A stretch of 64,000 bases of DNA from Lasioglossum baleicum (GCF_051020765.1 NC_134936.1:6242186-6306185), one strand, 5' to 3'; positions 46,100 through 57,560 are shown, numbered from the stretch's first letter. The notes: generated by a model from the letters alone, not told the origin. Translations and numbers: made by a program.

Positions 46100-46254
46100 G
46101 GAACTGTGAAAACGTTAAATGAATTTGAGAATATTATAAAACTTTTTCTCGGTTCATCAAAATGATTGAAAGAAGGGATACATTTTCATTAAATGTCTGC
46201 TCCCTACAATTGGCTTCGAACATTTTTATTTTGTATAAAGATCCGCAGTCTATT
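46100..46254 (-). mobile_element. hAT-type MITE, one end only
   Basis: Ends ...AAAGATCCGCAGTCTA with matching subterminal sequence; the opposite end is absent. Confidence 0.6.
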
Positions 46255-47164
46255 TATAAAATTTCCATTTTTTAAAGGCAATATTTTTCTTATTTCATTC
46301 TATCTTTCAAATATTAATATCAAGTTCTTATGTCGTAAATAAACGCTAACGTCTTACAATTAGTTTTTTAATTTACAGTTAATTTTTTTGTTTATATTTT
46401 GTGTACATTATCTTAAATTAATGATTTTTATCGTAGGAAATGTTGTAATAACTGTTATTTTCGGTCCCTGATTATATCAATTTCATATTCATACAAAGAA
46501 AAAAATTAATACAGAATGGAATTATTCTAGGTTCGGAAGCAATTTTACACATAGTGCAGAGGGTTAAAATGTAAATAAATATGCGGGATGGTCCAATAAC
46601 TTTGACCATTTCAGTATTTCTGTTATTTGTAATACAAAAACTGCCTGGTATGGAGGGGGAAATATTGTGACGCAAACATTTTTTATATGTGTGAAAGCGT
46701 TTCTAAGATTTCAAAGTCACCTTGATTTCTTAAAATGAAATGACCTACCTCTCGTATCGTGAATCGATAGAGTATCAAATTTTGCGTAACATATTTGGTA
46801 CACCCAGTATATGTGGACAGAGAAGTTCTTTGGTTGCTCAGAGAGCTTCTCAAGTCTTTTATTAAGTGGGCGTTTAGTAAATAAATAGATTCATTGAAAG
46901 ATAGTAGAATGCGATCGCGAATAAAGTGGAAGTCGTTCGATCAATCTTAATTAAAGAAGATACTGTGTGCCTTTGAACTTTACACAATTAAAGTGTATTG
47001 TTTGTTCAGTGTAACTTCACGAGTTCTATTTTTAACGCCGAATTGTGTGTTTACGTAATATTGTAGAAGACATAATTTTATAAACAATGCAGAAGACAAT
47101 ATCTTTGTAGGAACTGATCACTTTTAAAACCACACATAGACGTGAAATAATTAAACCTTAATAG
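46255..47164. other. No recognised feature
   Basis: AT-rich sequence. A 'ggtacacccagtata' motif near 46797 may be a TE end. No gene supported. Confidence 0.35.
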
Positions 47165-48595
47165 TAGGGATTGCAATACCGGTATACCGGTACATATACC
47201 GAATACCGGTATTTCGAATACCGGTATTTCGTGCCATTTTGCAATTTCGTGAAACCGGTATTTGCTAAGGTAAAATACCGGTATTTTCGGTGTTAGCTAT
47301 AAATAATAAATATTTTTTGGGGCATCTACTCTTATTTGAAATACGTTCGCCGCTGAAATCTGGATTTAGAAACTTCTGATTTTGATTTCGAAGAGAGTGA
47401 CAATGAAGAAAATAATAATACAATTGTTGAAAGTACCTCATTTGAATATGACGAAGATAATAGTAACGAGGACGAAATATTAACTTACCAAAGATTGCTT
47501 CCTATAATTAATAAAATTCGAAAAGTTGTTAAAATATTTAAACGTTCCCCTACTAAAAATGCTGTTTTACAAAAAGATATACTTACTGAAATAAAAAAAG
47601 AACTTATGCTAATATTAGATTCTAAAACACGCTGGAACAGTTTGTTATTAATAATGGAACGATTTTTGAAATTAAAAAATTCAATTCAGAAAGCATTAAT
47701 TGACTTAAATTTACAAATTAATTTTTCCGATAGTGAATTCGATTTAATATCAAAAACTGTATCAGCTCTGCTTCCAATAAAGCTGGCTGCGAAAGCAATA
47801 TGTCGGAAGGATTCCAACCTTATTAACAGCGAATGCAGCAATAAATTTTATGTTGCAATCACTTAAATATCAGGGCACGCCACTGTCTGAGGAATTATAC
47901 AGTGCATTGAAAATTCGTATACAGGAAAGGCATAGTGAACTAGAAAATATTTTAAGGTATTTACATAATTATAACGACTTTACAAAAGAAAACGGAAAGG
48001 AAGAAAAGAAGATAACAAGGTATTTTATTAAGTTCGTCGTCAATTTCCACAAAAACATTTATGAAAATCAAACACAAACCTATCCAGATGAATTCGTTGA
48101 AGATGATGTTGATGTTAATATCGAAAAAGAATTGTCTCCCGAGAAGAAATTACAATTAGCTATATAAATAAAAAAATTGCCACGAACAATAATACAAAAA
48201 ATAGATTTATTCAAAACCGTCAGGCGAGAGACCGAGTTGTTAGAAGATGAAGGACATCGAGGCAAATATTTAGAGAAAGTATATCGCTCATTATTAACAG
48301 TACCACCAACCAGCGTGGATTCGGAAAGAGCATTTTCAACTGCAGGTAATTTGTGCAGAAAAATACGTTCAAGGCTTGATGACAGTTCAATAGATGCATT
48401 ATGTTCTTTACAATCACATTTCGAAAGTATGAAGTCAATAAATTAGTTAATGTTTTTTTCTATTAAACAACTGCGTTTTTGTACCTTCATGAAAATTCCT
48501 AATACCGGTATTAATACCGGTATACCGGTACAACGTTTAAAAAAATACCGAATTCCGGTACATATTGTATTTTTAGTCCGGTATTGCAATCCCTA
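47165..48595 (+). mobile_element. hAT element with decayed transposase
   Basis: Ends TAGGGATTGCAATACCGG and CCGGTATTGCAATCCCTA are inverted. Both sides carry CTTAATAG (47157-47164 and 48596-48603), a perfect 8-bp target duplication. Subterminal regions are packed with ACCGGTATACCGGTA-type palindromic motifs (47178-47290 and 48500-48575), which look like transposase binding sites. At 1,431 bp it is shorter than an autonomous hAT, and its gene (47357-48446) lacks the N-terminal and first catalytic parts. Confidence 0.93.
47357..48446 (+). pseudogene. hAT transposase, N-terminally deleted and frameshifted
   Basis: The readable protein starts with an acidic stretch (LDLETSDFDFEESDNEE), continues through DSKTRWNSLLLIMERFLKLK (the family's RWNS block) and then shifts frame near 47830 into AAINFMLQSLKYQ. 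A stop interrupts it at 48165, after which the C-terminal dimerisation domain resumes: LLTVPPTSVDSERAFSTAG, then RKIRSRLDDSSIDALC. The BED zinc finger and first catalytic aspartate region are absent. In a working protein this domain mediates multimerisation; here the frameshift and stop make it inactive. Because the ends are intact, the element may have been moved in trans. Confidence 0.9.
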
Positions 48596-48603
48596 CTTAA
48601 TAG

Positions 48604-49202
48604 TTACACGTAGAATTCACCTCGTGCAATAATAAATGAAACATATATACAAATAAGAAATAAAAATCACACTTTTAGTTTCCTAAAACAGACTAATTTT
48701 TTCTTGAATTTCGATGGAGTATATACCACATGTTGTTTAAAATTAATAATTCGCGAGATACCTTCTGTACAAGTTTAAGGATAAACTAAACACAGCTCAT
48801 GTTTTTAAATATTCTTGCAGTTGTATCTAACAAAAAAATATCATTGTCACCATAAAGCAGCCATTCGTTGTATAATAAACGTACAATTTTTTAATTAATG
48901 TGTGTTGCATGCGCTATAAATATTTACTGTACTGCACTTCGTACTATTATTTAACATTTTAAGAAATTAACGCATTCCTCTTGTACACATTTTTTATACA
49001 ACTCTTGATATTCAATCGAAACTCGCGAAAAAGTATTGGGTTTCCAATTTGGCAAACAAAAGGGTCTTCGTTATATTTCGACAAAAATACAAAAAAATTG
49101 AGTTCTCACGTCGCGTGACCTTAATACTGTTCGATTTTCATTTGAAATTTTATTTCGCGCAGCCGATAATTTACGAGGAGTTTTAAGTCGTCAAGTTGGA
49201 AG
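48604..49202. other. No recognised feature
   Basis: AT-rich sequence between two hAT elements. Confidence 0.4.
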
Positions 49203-49521
49203 CAGGGCCGTAGTAGGAGGGGTGCGAAGGGTGTGTAATGGCTCCGGGCGCACTAAGGAAAGGGGGGCTGATAGCGCCGACATTTGTTATCATCTTTTTA
49301 ATTTTCATTGTTGGTGATAGTTACCTTGCTTGTGTTTTTATTGAGTTTATTATGATGGATAAGCCCAGATAGCACACGACGTCTTAAAGAGGTCCATTGT
49401 ACACCTATTTTAGGTGCGAAAGTCTTACGTCCTAAAAAGACGTCTTTAGGAGGTCTTTAAGACCATAAACAATTGATTTTTATATACATATAGCCATAAT
49501 CTAGTAGTAAGAATTAGCATT

Positions 49522-50380
49522 TAGTCCAGTCAACGAAAAGTTGTAGAGGGAAATGGAAGGAACACAATTTTTAACTTTGGATCTTTGTTTGGACTAGTTA
49601 GGAGGTGAACATACTAAAAGTCCCCACTTCTAGGAGGTGAGCGGGGTGCAGGGGGGCACGTAGAAGGTCCCCTTTTTCGGTTTTCCGCTTATATCTCGGA
49701 AACTATGGTTCCAAGCGATAAGACCATTCTATACAAAATTGAAGCTGACAAAATGTGCCATAAGATTGATTGCATTCAGTTTTTCGCTATCTCGCATAGT
49801 TTCCAAGATATCTGCGTTCAAAGTTCACTAATTGTGAAAAAGAAGAGCCTTATTTGACTAGCTAATTTTTCAGCACAATTAGTGAACTTTGAGCGCGGAT
49901 ATCTCGGAAACAATGCGAGATTGCGAAAAACTGAATCGAATCAATTTTGTGGCACATATTGAATAATCTTATCGCTAAGACGCATTGTTTCCGAGATATC
50001 CGCACTCAAAGTTCACTAATTGTGCTGAAGAGTTAGCTAGTCAAATAAGGCTCTTCGTTTTCACAATTAGTGAACGTTGAACGCAGATATTTTGGAAACT
50101 ATGCGAGATAGCGAAAAACTGAATCAAATCAATTTTGTAGCACATTTTGTCAGCTTTAATTTTGTATGGAATGATCTTATCGCTAGGATATATAGTTTCC
50201 GAGATATAAGCGGAAAACCGAAAAAGGGGACCTTCTACGTGCCTCCCTGCACTCCGCTCACCTCCTAGGGACTTTTAGTATGTTCACCTCGTAACTAGTC
50301 CAAACAAAGTCCCAAAGTTAAAAATTGCGTTCTCTCCAGTTCCCTCTACACCCCCCTCATGAGCATTCATTGACTGGACT
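49522..50380. mobile_element. Foldback MITE, TAGTCCAG-end family, copy 2
   Basis: TAGTCCAGTCAACGAAAAG at the left and '...ttcattgactggacta' at the right, 859 bp. The arms match copy 1 (932-2240). The interior is four alternating-orientation copies of the 'gcggatatctcggaaactatgcgag' module, with no minisatellite inside. It is the cleaner of the two copies for defining the ends. Confidence 0.85.
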
Positions 50381-50384
50381 AATT

Positions 50385-50540
50385 GGTATTATTTATTCGA
50401 TTTAGTGTTTTTGCTCCAATTTCAATTTCAATTTCCATTTTGATTTCGATTTCAATTTTTATTGTGATTTTAATTGCAATTGTAATTTTAATTTTTATTA
50501 TTTTCATTGTGATTTTAATTGCAATTGTTATTTTTATTAC
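50385..50540 (-). repeat. Degenerate GAAGTTGAAATTG-type array with its tail
   Basis: It begins 'ggtattatttattcgattta' and runs into CAATTTCAATTTCAATTTCC, the reverse complement of the array tail at 1880-1936. It abuts the foldback at 50380 from outside, whereas in copy 1 the array is inside. Confidence 0.65.
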
Positions 50541-50833
50541 ACTTTTTATGCCAATTCCACGTGCGCTTTTCTGATAAAGCTATTTATTGGTTTCACTTTA
50601 AACTCGTTTTTGTCGAAATCTATTTTTACTCTTCCCTTCTTTTATTTCAATTAACATTTGTGGATCTTTAAGACTCCTTAGGGACGTCTTATAGACCTCT
50701 CGGATGTCCTATGAACGTCTCCTGAACGTCTTCAAGACATCATTGTGCTATCTGGGAATATCTGATAAAACATTTGTAATTTTGTTTTTGATAGGGGAGC
50801 GCAAGTTTTCCTTACCGCAGCCCTGGTTAGAAA

Positions 50834-51094
50834 ACTCGTCCAGTATAAACGGTTCGTAGACAACAGTTTATTTGCTTCATTTGTGGGACAAAGAATTTTA
50901 GTATCTTAATTACGCTTTTTGTACTTGTACCGTAGCGTTTTCCTACCTCGGAGGACGGGTAATGGTATTACTCCTCGGAATTAAGGGAACAACAATGAAA
51001 AAGCGTATTGAATTATTTACTTGATACAGTCTGCGAACCTCAAACGCTTTAAATTCGTAACTTTCGTACTACGTACACAATTGAACCCCTAAAT
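50834..51094. other. No recognised feature
   Basis: AT-rich, slightly CpG-richer near 50930-50980. Confidence 0.3.
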
Positions 51095-51967
51095 TAAAGT
51101 TGAATTTAATCTGATTTAATCTAAATTAAATTAGAGTTAAACCTCTGGGTTAAATATAATCAGATAATTAGAAATATAAAGAAAACCTGTTCAAAGAAAT
51201 ATGAAACCATTTAAATAATACTAAGAAATAATACGTATAAGGCAGGGGTCGGCAACCTTTTGAGTCGGAGGAGTCAAAAATTACAATTTACAAAATTTCA
51301 AAGTTTTTAAAGAGCCACAACATTTTTTCTTGCCAACAATAAATAGTACTCGCATAAATAAAGTTTTTTGATAAAAAAAACTAATCAATTTATTCATAAG
51401 AAAAAATATCTGTTTATTCATATATAAGTAGTGTTTTTCACAACAAATTAGATAATATATATGTATATTGTATATATGTACATACATAACTTTGAGAAGA
51501 TAATTCGCTTCTAACTCTTTTACTTGAAACAACAAACTATACGTCACAGCCAAAGCACTGGTGAAGACGCCAAATTGTCTTGCGTCGAAAGCGAATTAAA
51601 ACCTACATAGAAACATGCGACGACGGCGTCATTCGAGAGCTTCCGACGCACTGACGACAGTGACGACTCATGTCACGGGGAGGGGTGCGGTGAAAAGCGA
51701 GTACAAGTGGCTGAAAGATAGAATCGGTGCCTAATCCTCGTTAATCAGTTCAGAACGATTTTTAAATGTTTTTTTTTATAAAATAAATAATATTTGCGTA
51801 TGGAACTAAAGAGCCGCAGCTTCACATCCAAAGAGCCGCATGTGGCTCGCGAGCCGCAGGTTGCCGACCCCTGGTATAAGGTGAATGTACCTATTATCGC
51901 GGGTGTACGTTTTACTGCGGCATTTTTTCCCAACGAGATTAAAATACGCAGAAATAAATATTTTAAA
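51095..51967 (+). repeat. Duplicated segment, copy 1 (interrupted by hAT)
   Basis: Blocks 'gagttaaacctctgggtta', 'cagataattagaaat', 'ctaagaaataata' and 'cgttttactgcgg' recur in order at 53527-53735. In this copy a hAT MITE (51243-51873) separates the two halves. Confidence 0.8.
51243..51873. mobile_element. Non-autonomous hAT, CAGGGGTCGGCAACC ends
   Basis: CAGGGGTCGGCAACC at the left mirrors GGTTGCCGACCCCTG at the right, ends typical of animal hAT elements. The flanks are identical, GTATAAGG (51235-51242 and 51874-51881). The second copy of the surrounding segment reads CATATAAGGTGACTG without interruption near 53638-53652, a direct empty-site match. 'Gagccgcatgtggctcgcg' forms an inner palindrome near the right end. 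631 bp, no transposase. Confidence 0.93.
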
Positions 51968-52316
51968 CTAGAGGGTTATTGTTGCTCGCTCGCTTCGCGA
52001 GCTCGCAGATAGGACTGCTCTTGCGAAAGGGTTAGTGGTACGCATGGCTAGTAGTACCTATAGCTATTAATGTTTCTTTTCATTTGGTGTGTGACTCTCC
52101 ACGAGCCACACAAAGAACTTCCCGATTCGTTAGTTGCAGTATATTATTATCATTATTTTTAGTACGTTTTAAGAAGATTATACATTTTCAGGGAAATTCA
52201 ATAGTTTTCTAATTATCAAAATGTTTGCTATATGGCGTCGCATTAAACGAACATCGTAGGCTCGTTGCTCGCTTGGTTCCTTGTTATAGCGTACTAATGT
52301 TGCAAAATAAATTGTG

Positions 52317-52880
52317 TTAATTAGTTTTTCGCAAACGATACAACTTCTCATTATTCGGGATTGCAGTATTGATCTTGGATTTTTTCGATACTGTTAATTT
52401 AAATTGTCCCAAAATATATAAACTGCTTAATTTTGAAACTCTGCTCAGTGCTACATACAACATTTGTAAAGTTCGTTTTTCTGATGTTTTAAAATTCAAA
52501 CATACTTTTCTCGTATGTTTGTCCCTGACTTTTATGAATCGTAATCGCTTCAGCAGGAACCACTGGAAATTGACTACGTGTGATTTGATATTTTTCCTCA
52601 CTCGACATATTTACTTGATTCGATATTTTTATTATTGGTGTTAAATTTTGATGAATATTTGCATTTTTCATATAATCACGATAACGAGTTCTTACTTTCA
52701 CTCCTACTCTGGCCAATTGAAAATCTAACCACAATATAGACGGAATTTTAGTATTTTCTTGAAAAGTAATAAATTTTAATATTCCGCATGTGTGTGTGTG
52801 CTCCATTAACCAATCCGTTTTCAACATCAATGTTATTAATAATTATCATATAGTTTATATTAATTTTCAATTTAATCTGA
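52317..52880 (-). pseudogene. PIF1-like Helitron helicase C-terminal fragment (copy C)
   Basis: The minus strand has QFPVVPAEAITIHKSQGQTY in one frame, and LQMLYVALSRVSKLS in the next, with the shift at about 52505. A second shift is caused by a (TG)n expansion at 52789-52800, between NNIDVENGLVNGA and CGILKFI. KSQGQT is intact here, unlike copy B. No Rep domain. Confidence 0.87.
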
Positions 52881-53357
52881 GTTAATAATTCGTTTTGAAC
52901 TGATTGTTTTTTTAAAGATTGTAATATAAATTTTTTTTTTACTTTCATCGATATTCTTTGAAAATGTATTCTTGGGCGTAGAGATGATTAACTCACTCTT
53001 GCATTGGGATAATTTTCGATTATTGTAAGCGGAAACATTAGCGTAAGTTACAAAAAAAAATTTTTTTTGATTAAAAAAATTTTTTTTAATTTAAAAAAAA
53101 TGAAAAAAAATTTTTTGTGTAATTACGTTTGTTTCTTCTGTGGAAACTTTCCGTTCTCTCGTATAAATTGCATTGTAGAATCAACTCCTTTCGAAAAAAA
53201 CTAAAAATCTAAAAAACTACTCGACCAATATGGACCAAAATCTAATCAGCACTAAGTTACGACGGGGCACATCGATTGCATCATTCATCATTCTGATCGC
53301 GTTGTTACTTTTTCAGAAAACGTTAACGAAAAATTTGATACCATAGAAACAGACATA

Positions 53358-53360
<3 letters not shown>

Positions 53361-53399
<39 letters not shown>
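53361..53399. repeat. CA-dinucleotide microsatellite
   Basis: About 19 CA units at the same internal Helitron position as the shorter tracts in copies A and B. Confidence 0.95.
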
Positions 53400-53402
<3 letters not shown>

Positions 53403-53526
53403 GAACATTTTGCTGAAAATAGTCTAGAATGACTGCAATGACCATGAAACGTGAAGATCTGCTAAAAAATCGATTTTCGATTTTCGGGGTCATTACAATA
53501 ACTTCCCTATAAGATCGGGAAGTTAA

Positions 53527-53750
53527 TAAATTGGAGTTGAACCTCTAGGTTAAATAATCAGATAATTAGAAATTAAAGAAAACCTTCCATTGTTCAAAGA
53601 AAAAGGAAACCATTTAAATATAATACTAAGAAATAATACATATAAGGTGACTGTACCTATTATTGCAGGTATACGTTTTACTGCGGTATTTTTTCTCAAC
53701 GAGATTAAAATACGTAGAAATAAATATTTTGCCCTGAATAAATGTACACA
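53527..53750 (+). repeat. Duplicated segment, copy 2 (uninterrupted)
   Basis: Collinear with 51095-51967 without the hAT insertion. It supplies the empty site for that hAT element. Confidence 0.8.
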
Positions 53751-54455
53751 ATTCAATGAGAATGTATTCTCGTGGGCGAGAAAAACGAAACTGTCAACAA
53801 TTCTCATATTTTTATCATTTCAGGACTTGAAGAAACGTTCTTCATAAACGGTAAAAATAAGACAATTTTCCTTCTATCTCGATCACCAAAGGACTGTTGT
53901 TCACATGATTGTACATTCTTTACATCGTTCGAAAAGTTTTATTATTATTCAGATCCCTCTATACAATACAATAAAAATATACAAAAAATTTCTCTTGCCT
54001 CTTTAATAAAAAAATTCAGCCCTCAGATTGCGTACATTAAAATGAAGAAGAAGCTCATTACTGCGGCGCAAAAATCACTAGCAATGTCCCTAATGCTGCG
54101 GTGTGAATTGCAACTACGATGAGACGCGTGGTTCACTTCAGCCTCAGAGCATTGTAGATAAAATAAGAAGTTACTGCAAAAATTAAATCGAAAAGTAATG
54201 AACAGAAACAGTAACACAAAATAAAAAACAAAGTAAAGTGAAGTGCACGAAAAGATGTACTTATGGAACTGAAGGCTTAAGAAACAATAAAAGAATGGAG
54301 ATTGTGAGAATGAAAAAGGAAGAAGAATTGAGAAAGACAAAGGAGTTTAAACTTCTCGATGGTTCTTAGTTTAAAACAGTTTCAAACTAAAGATAGTAAA
54401 TATTACTCTAATATTTGTTAGAAGAATATATTTACTTAGTTATTTATGTCATAAT
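53751..54455. other. No recognised feature
   Basis: A 116-codon plus frame (53772-54122) has no family signature, and its composition is that of the surrounding AT-rich DNA. Confidence 0.35.
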
Positions 54456-54656
54456 TAGACTGTGGATCTTTATGCAAAATAAAAAACGTTTGCATTGATT
54501 GCAAGACACAGGAGTGAAATAAAAATTTCTTTCTTCTTTTAATTATCTGATTAAGCTGAAACTAATACGTTGATGTCTTTAAATCTTTTTAATATGTCCA
54601 CTGATTTAAATTGCGCTTACCCATTTTTGTCATAAATCCATAAAATCCGCAGTCTA
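54456..54656 (+). mobile_element. hAT-type MITE
   Basis: Ends TAGACTGTGGATCTTTATGC and ...AAATCCGCAGTCTA, 201 bp. Flanks GTCATAAT and GTGATAAT match at seven of eight positions. Confidence 0.88.
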
Positions 54657-55016
54657 GTGATAATATACGACAGTGTTAAAATTCATAAAATATTTGTTCA
54701 TTTAAAATGTAATGAATAAAAAGATTATTTGTTACTGTACTCAGGATTTATTTAAATTAATGGCACGATATGTAGCTTGTTTTCGTACGCTCGTATATTT
54801 CAGCAATGGGCACGCAGTGATTGGTAAATACATGTTCCTTTTTCGTCTAATTTCGTCTTAGTTTTTAATATTTTCTTGTGCCGTATTAATAATGAAAAAT
54901 AATTGATATCATTCTTTTCCGTATATTGTTAGATAGTAATAAAACCACATTATTACCGACGCGTTGTTGGAAATCATAAGCTCGCTACATTTATAGTAAA
55001 ACGACGTCATATTTTG

Positions 55017-56229
55017 CCACGCTTATATTAGCTCGCCGAGTTATTGTATGCGTCAAATCTTGTAATCGAATTTTAAACCATTTCCCGATGAGCTAGAGAC
55101 TTGAAACTTTAAACATAGCTCAGAACTGGATGACAATGCAATACTAAAAACCAAATTTTTAAAAAACTGTGCGTCTAGGAGAAAAAGAATGTTTATAGTA
55201 ACAGTCACACCTCGCCGCGCGACGCTCGGTAGTACGTGATCACGTTTAGCGATACCCACTCCGCGCGCCAGCACTCCCTACTCCACTACGCGTTCCCACT
55301 CCGACTCATCCCCACTCCACTGGCCCACTTCGCACCGAAGGAGCTCAGTGTGGTTGTGATATTCCGTTCATTCAGTTCCATTTCGGACAATTTCAGACTC
55401 CATTAAGAGACGTCGTCTCTCGGAGTCATCCCCTCATTCTATCTCGCGTATTTCCATATCTTGCATTTCGATTGAGTTGGCAAGAAAGTAATTTCGATAT
55501 TTTCAGATAAAATCAAACTGAATTTCTTTATTTAAGCGATGAACGTTAATATCATATTTAATATTTATTCTTTTCGCTAAAGACCATCGAACAAAAGGGA
55601 AAATATCTTACTCATTAAAGTTCATTGCTTGAATAAAAAATTGGGCTCTCTCTATTTCACCATAACACTAAACCTACCGAGCACTAAAAGCTATTAACAT
55701 GTTTTAGCTTGCAAGAACGACTTTCTGCATTTTTTACAATATGTGCTTGGATACAGAATTTTATCGAATCAATTTCCACGTAAGCAACTTCATAATTTCA
55801 ATAATTATGAAATGAAAAATATGTATAAAATCGATCATTTGACCGGCAGTGGTAAGTTTAGTGTTAAAATACCGCAATTAGTTTCTTGCCAACTCAATAT
55901 ATCTTACTACTTCATATCAGTATTACTATATCTTGCGTTCCATTTAAAAAAGACTGAAAAGTAAAAAATAAAAAACTATATAAAAAAAACTTTTTAAGAA
56001 CCACGCTTATGTCAAAATGCACTGAAAAGGAGAAAATAATTTTTTTAGGCATTAGTGACTATAAATAAAAGCGTGGAACGCTAAACTATATTGACGTAAT
56101 CTTCGTGGGCGCTCCACGCTTTTATTTATATTCACTGATGCCTAAAAAAATTATTTTCTCCTTTTCAGTGCATTTTGATATAAGCGTGGTTCTTAAAAAG
56201 TTTTTTTATATAGTTTTTTATTTTTTACT
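55017..56229 (+). mobile_element. CCACGCTTATA element with terminal hairpin, copy 1
   Basis: The left portion (CCACGCTTATATTAGC, then a CpG-rich 'cgctcggtagtacgtgatc' block) matches copy 2 at 57697. The right end is a near-perfect hairpin of about 260 bp (55965-56229) whose stem includes 'aaccacgcttat' and 'gcactgaaaaggagaaaataat'. A TTAA-type MITE (55662-55867) and an extra inverted pair around 'gagttggcaagaaa' lie between. I do not recognise the superfamily. No protein is encoded. Confidence 0.75.
55662..55867 (-). mobile_element. TTAA-type MITE, TTAACACTAAACCTACC family, copy 2
   Basis: Left end ATAACACTAAACCTACCGAG and right end 'ggcagtggtaagtttagtgttaa', in the opposite orientation to 21199-21668. 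About 206 bp. It provides the uninterrupted counterpart for the nested element in copy 1. Confidence 0.8.
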
Positions 56230-57216
56230 GCTTCACTTCTTTGCAAATCAAATTCGCCAGCATACATTAATATCATTATTCACGATATTGTTAATTCATT
56301 AGATTAGATTCATTATACATTCATACAGAGCATTTACAGAATCATGTTTCATTATGTATTAGAATTATGAATTCGACTTCGTAGTCATTTAATAATATTT
56401 TTCTCTTTTACAATTAAAGACATTTTAGAATTGTTATATTTATTTAGGTTATTTCTATAGGACACATATATGTCGTAATGTTTTTTATTCCGATACATAC
56501 TTGATAATTCGATAAACATTTAATTATCGTATTCGGCATTTTTATCCTCTGATAAAAATGGATTCAAGATTCGTGCGGCTGTTTCACTGCCGTGTACCGT
56601 AGATTAACTTATTCTCTAAATACGTAAATTAGGCGGTCTGTTTATTATTCTGCGGAAGATTCTAGCAACTATGCACAAGATAGAATTCTCCACATCCTCG
56701 CAGTCTTATTTAAATTTGTAATTCAACGGCAGCATTGGTCGAAGTTTATTATTTACGAACTTAAAATGCGCAAATGCAGAAACTTAAACGAGTTGGTTAA
56801 TTACGGTGTACCAAGCAATGGTTAAAGTTACACGGGAGCATCTAATGCTAATATTTTCTGTCATATAAAAGTGCTCATTATGACCTATGAGAATAAATTA
56901 AAAATTGCATGGCTCGCGCGGTAATTATTGTAAAATTACACCTTGCATATAATTCAGAGTATTAACATTGAGTAATAACGTCTTTGTGTTTCAATAACTT
57001 TTTAAATGTTTCATGATTTCAAGGTATTAGTACACTACGAAATATACATATCATGGTAATGAATATTTATGATTTTATATTACCTATCAATTTATTTGGT
57101 ATGATTGAAATTTTCTAGATCTAGATTTCATAATCACTATAAATTGTATAACATATGGACATTAAAAAGCAATCTCTTTTAGTTGTGTGTATGTATATTG
57201 TTAGTATTATTGGTGA
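56230..57216. other. No recognised feature
   Basis: AT-rich sequence with no frames or ends that I can assign. Confidence 0.4.
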
Positions 57217-57334
57217 TATACATATGTGTATTATTAGCAATCCTAAATACAAGTGTACTTACGAACACGAAGACATTAATCATATTTTTGGACAATCTAC
57301 ACGAGACTCAAAGGGAAACAGATATTATGATTAT
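57217..57334 (+). pseudogene. LINE C-terminal fragment
   Basis: Reads ISNPKYKCTYEHEDINHIF, closely matching the minus-strand fragment at 6774-6966 (KCKCSYENEDINHIL), including the C-x8-H spacing, with one of the cysteines replaced. The hAT-type MITE at 57335 follows immediately. It is too short to place in a clade. Confidence 0.55.
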
Positions 57335-57535
57335 TAGACTGCGGATTTTATGCATTTATGACAAAAATGGGTACGTACGATTTAAAACAATGGACGTGTT
57401 AAAAATATTTAAGGGCATCAATGTATTAGTTTCAGTTTAATAGGATATTTAAAAGAAGAACACAATTTTTATTTGGCTCCTGTGTCCTGCAATCAATGCA
57501 AACATTTTTTATCTTGCATAAAGATCCGCAGTCTA
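57335..57535 (+). mobile_element. hAT-type MITE with perfect 8-bp TSD
   Basis: Ends TAGACTGCGGATTTTATGC and ...GATCCGCAGTCTA, 201 bp. Flanks ATGATTAT on both sides (57327-57334 and 57536-57543). Confidence 0.93.
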
Positions 57536-57560
57536 ATGATTATAATAGAAATATGTTGAT

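Larger units (their letters stand above)
49364..50756. mobile_element. CCCAGATAGCACA-end TIR element
   Basis: CCCAGATAGCACACGACGTC at the left and '...attgtgctatctggg' at the right are inverted. Subterminal modules repeat 'gacgtctt..agg' and 'agacct/aggtct'. The interior consists of the foldback at 49522-50380 plus a degenerate minisatellite (50385-50540). No transposase. Confidence 0.7.
49203..50825. mobile_element. Outer hAT-like element of a three-layer nest
   Basis: The left end CAGGGCCGTAGTAGGAGGGG and right end '...taccgcagccctg' are plausible hAT-like termini. Flanks GTTGGAAG and GTTAGAAA agree at six of eight positions. Between the ends lie a second TIR element (49364-50756) and, inside that, a foldback (49522-50380). 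Without those insertions little is left of the outer element. Confidence 0.55.
51968..53526 (-). mobile_element. Non-autonomous Helitron, copy C
   Basis: Same ends as copies A and B: CTAG at 51968-51971 preceded by A, and '...cgggaagttaa' at 53526 followed by T. 1,559 bp, minus orientation. It sits at the junction between the two copies of the duplicated segment. It carries the helicase fragment (52317-52830) and the longest CA tract of the three. Confidence 0.88.

Noticed and set aside
55190..55340. CpG-rich block considered as a tRNA-derived SINE head
   Set aside because: I could not find A and B box promoter motifs in the correct order and spacing, nor a cloverleaf.
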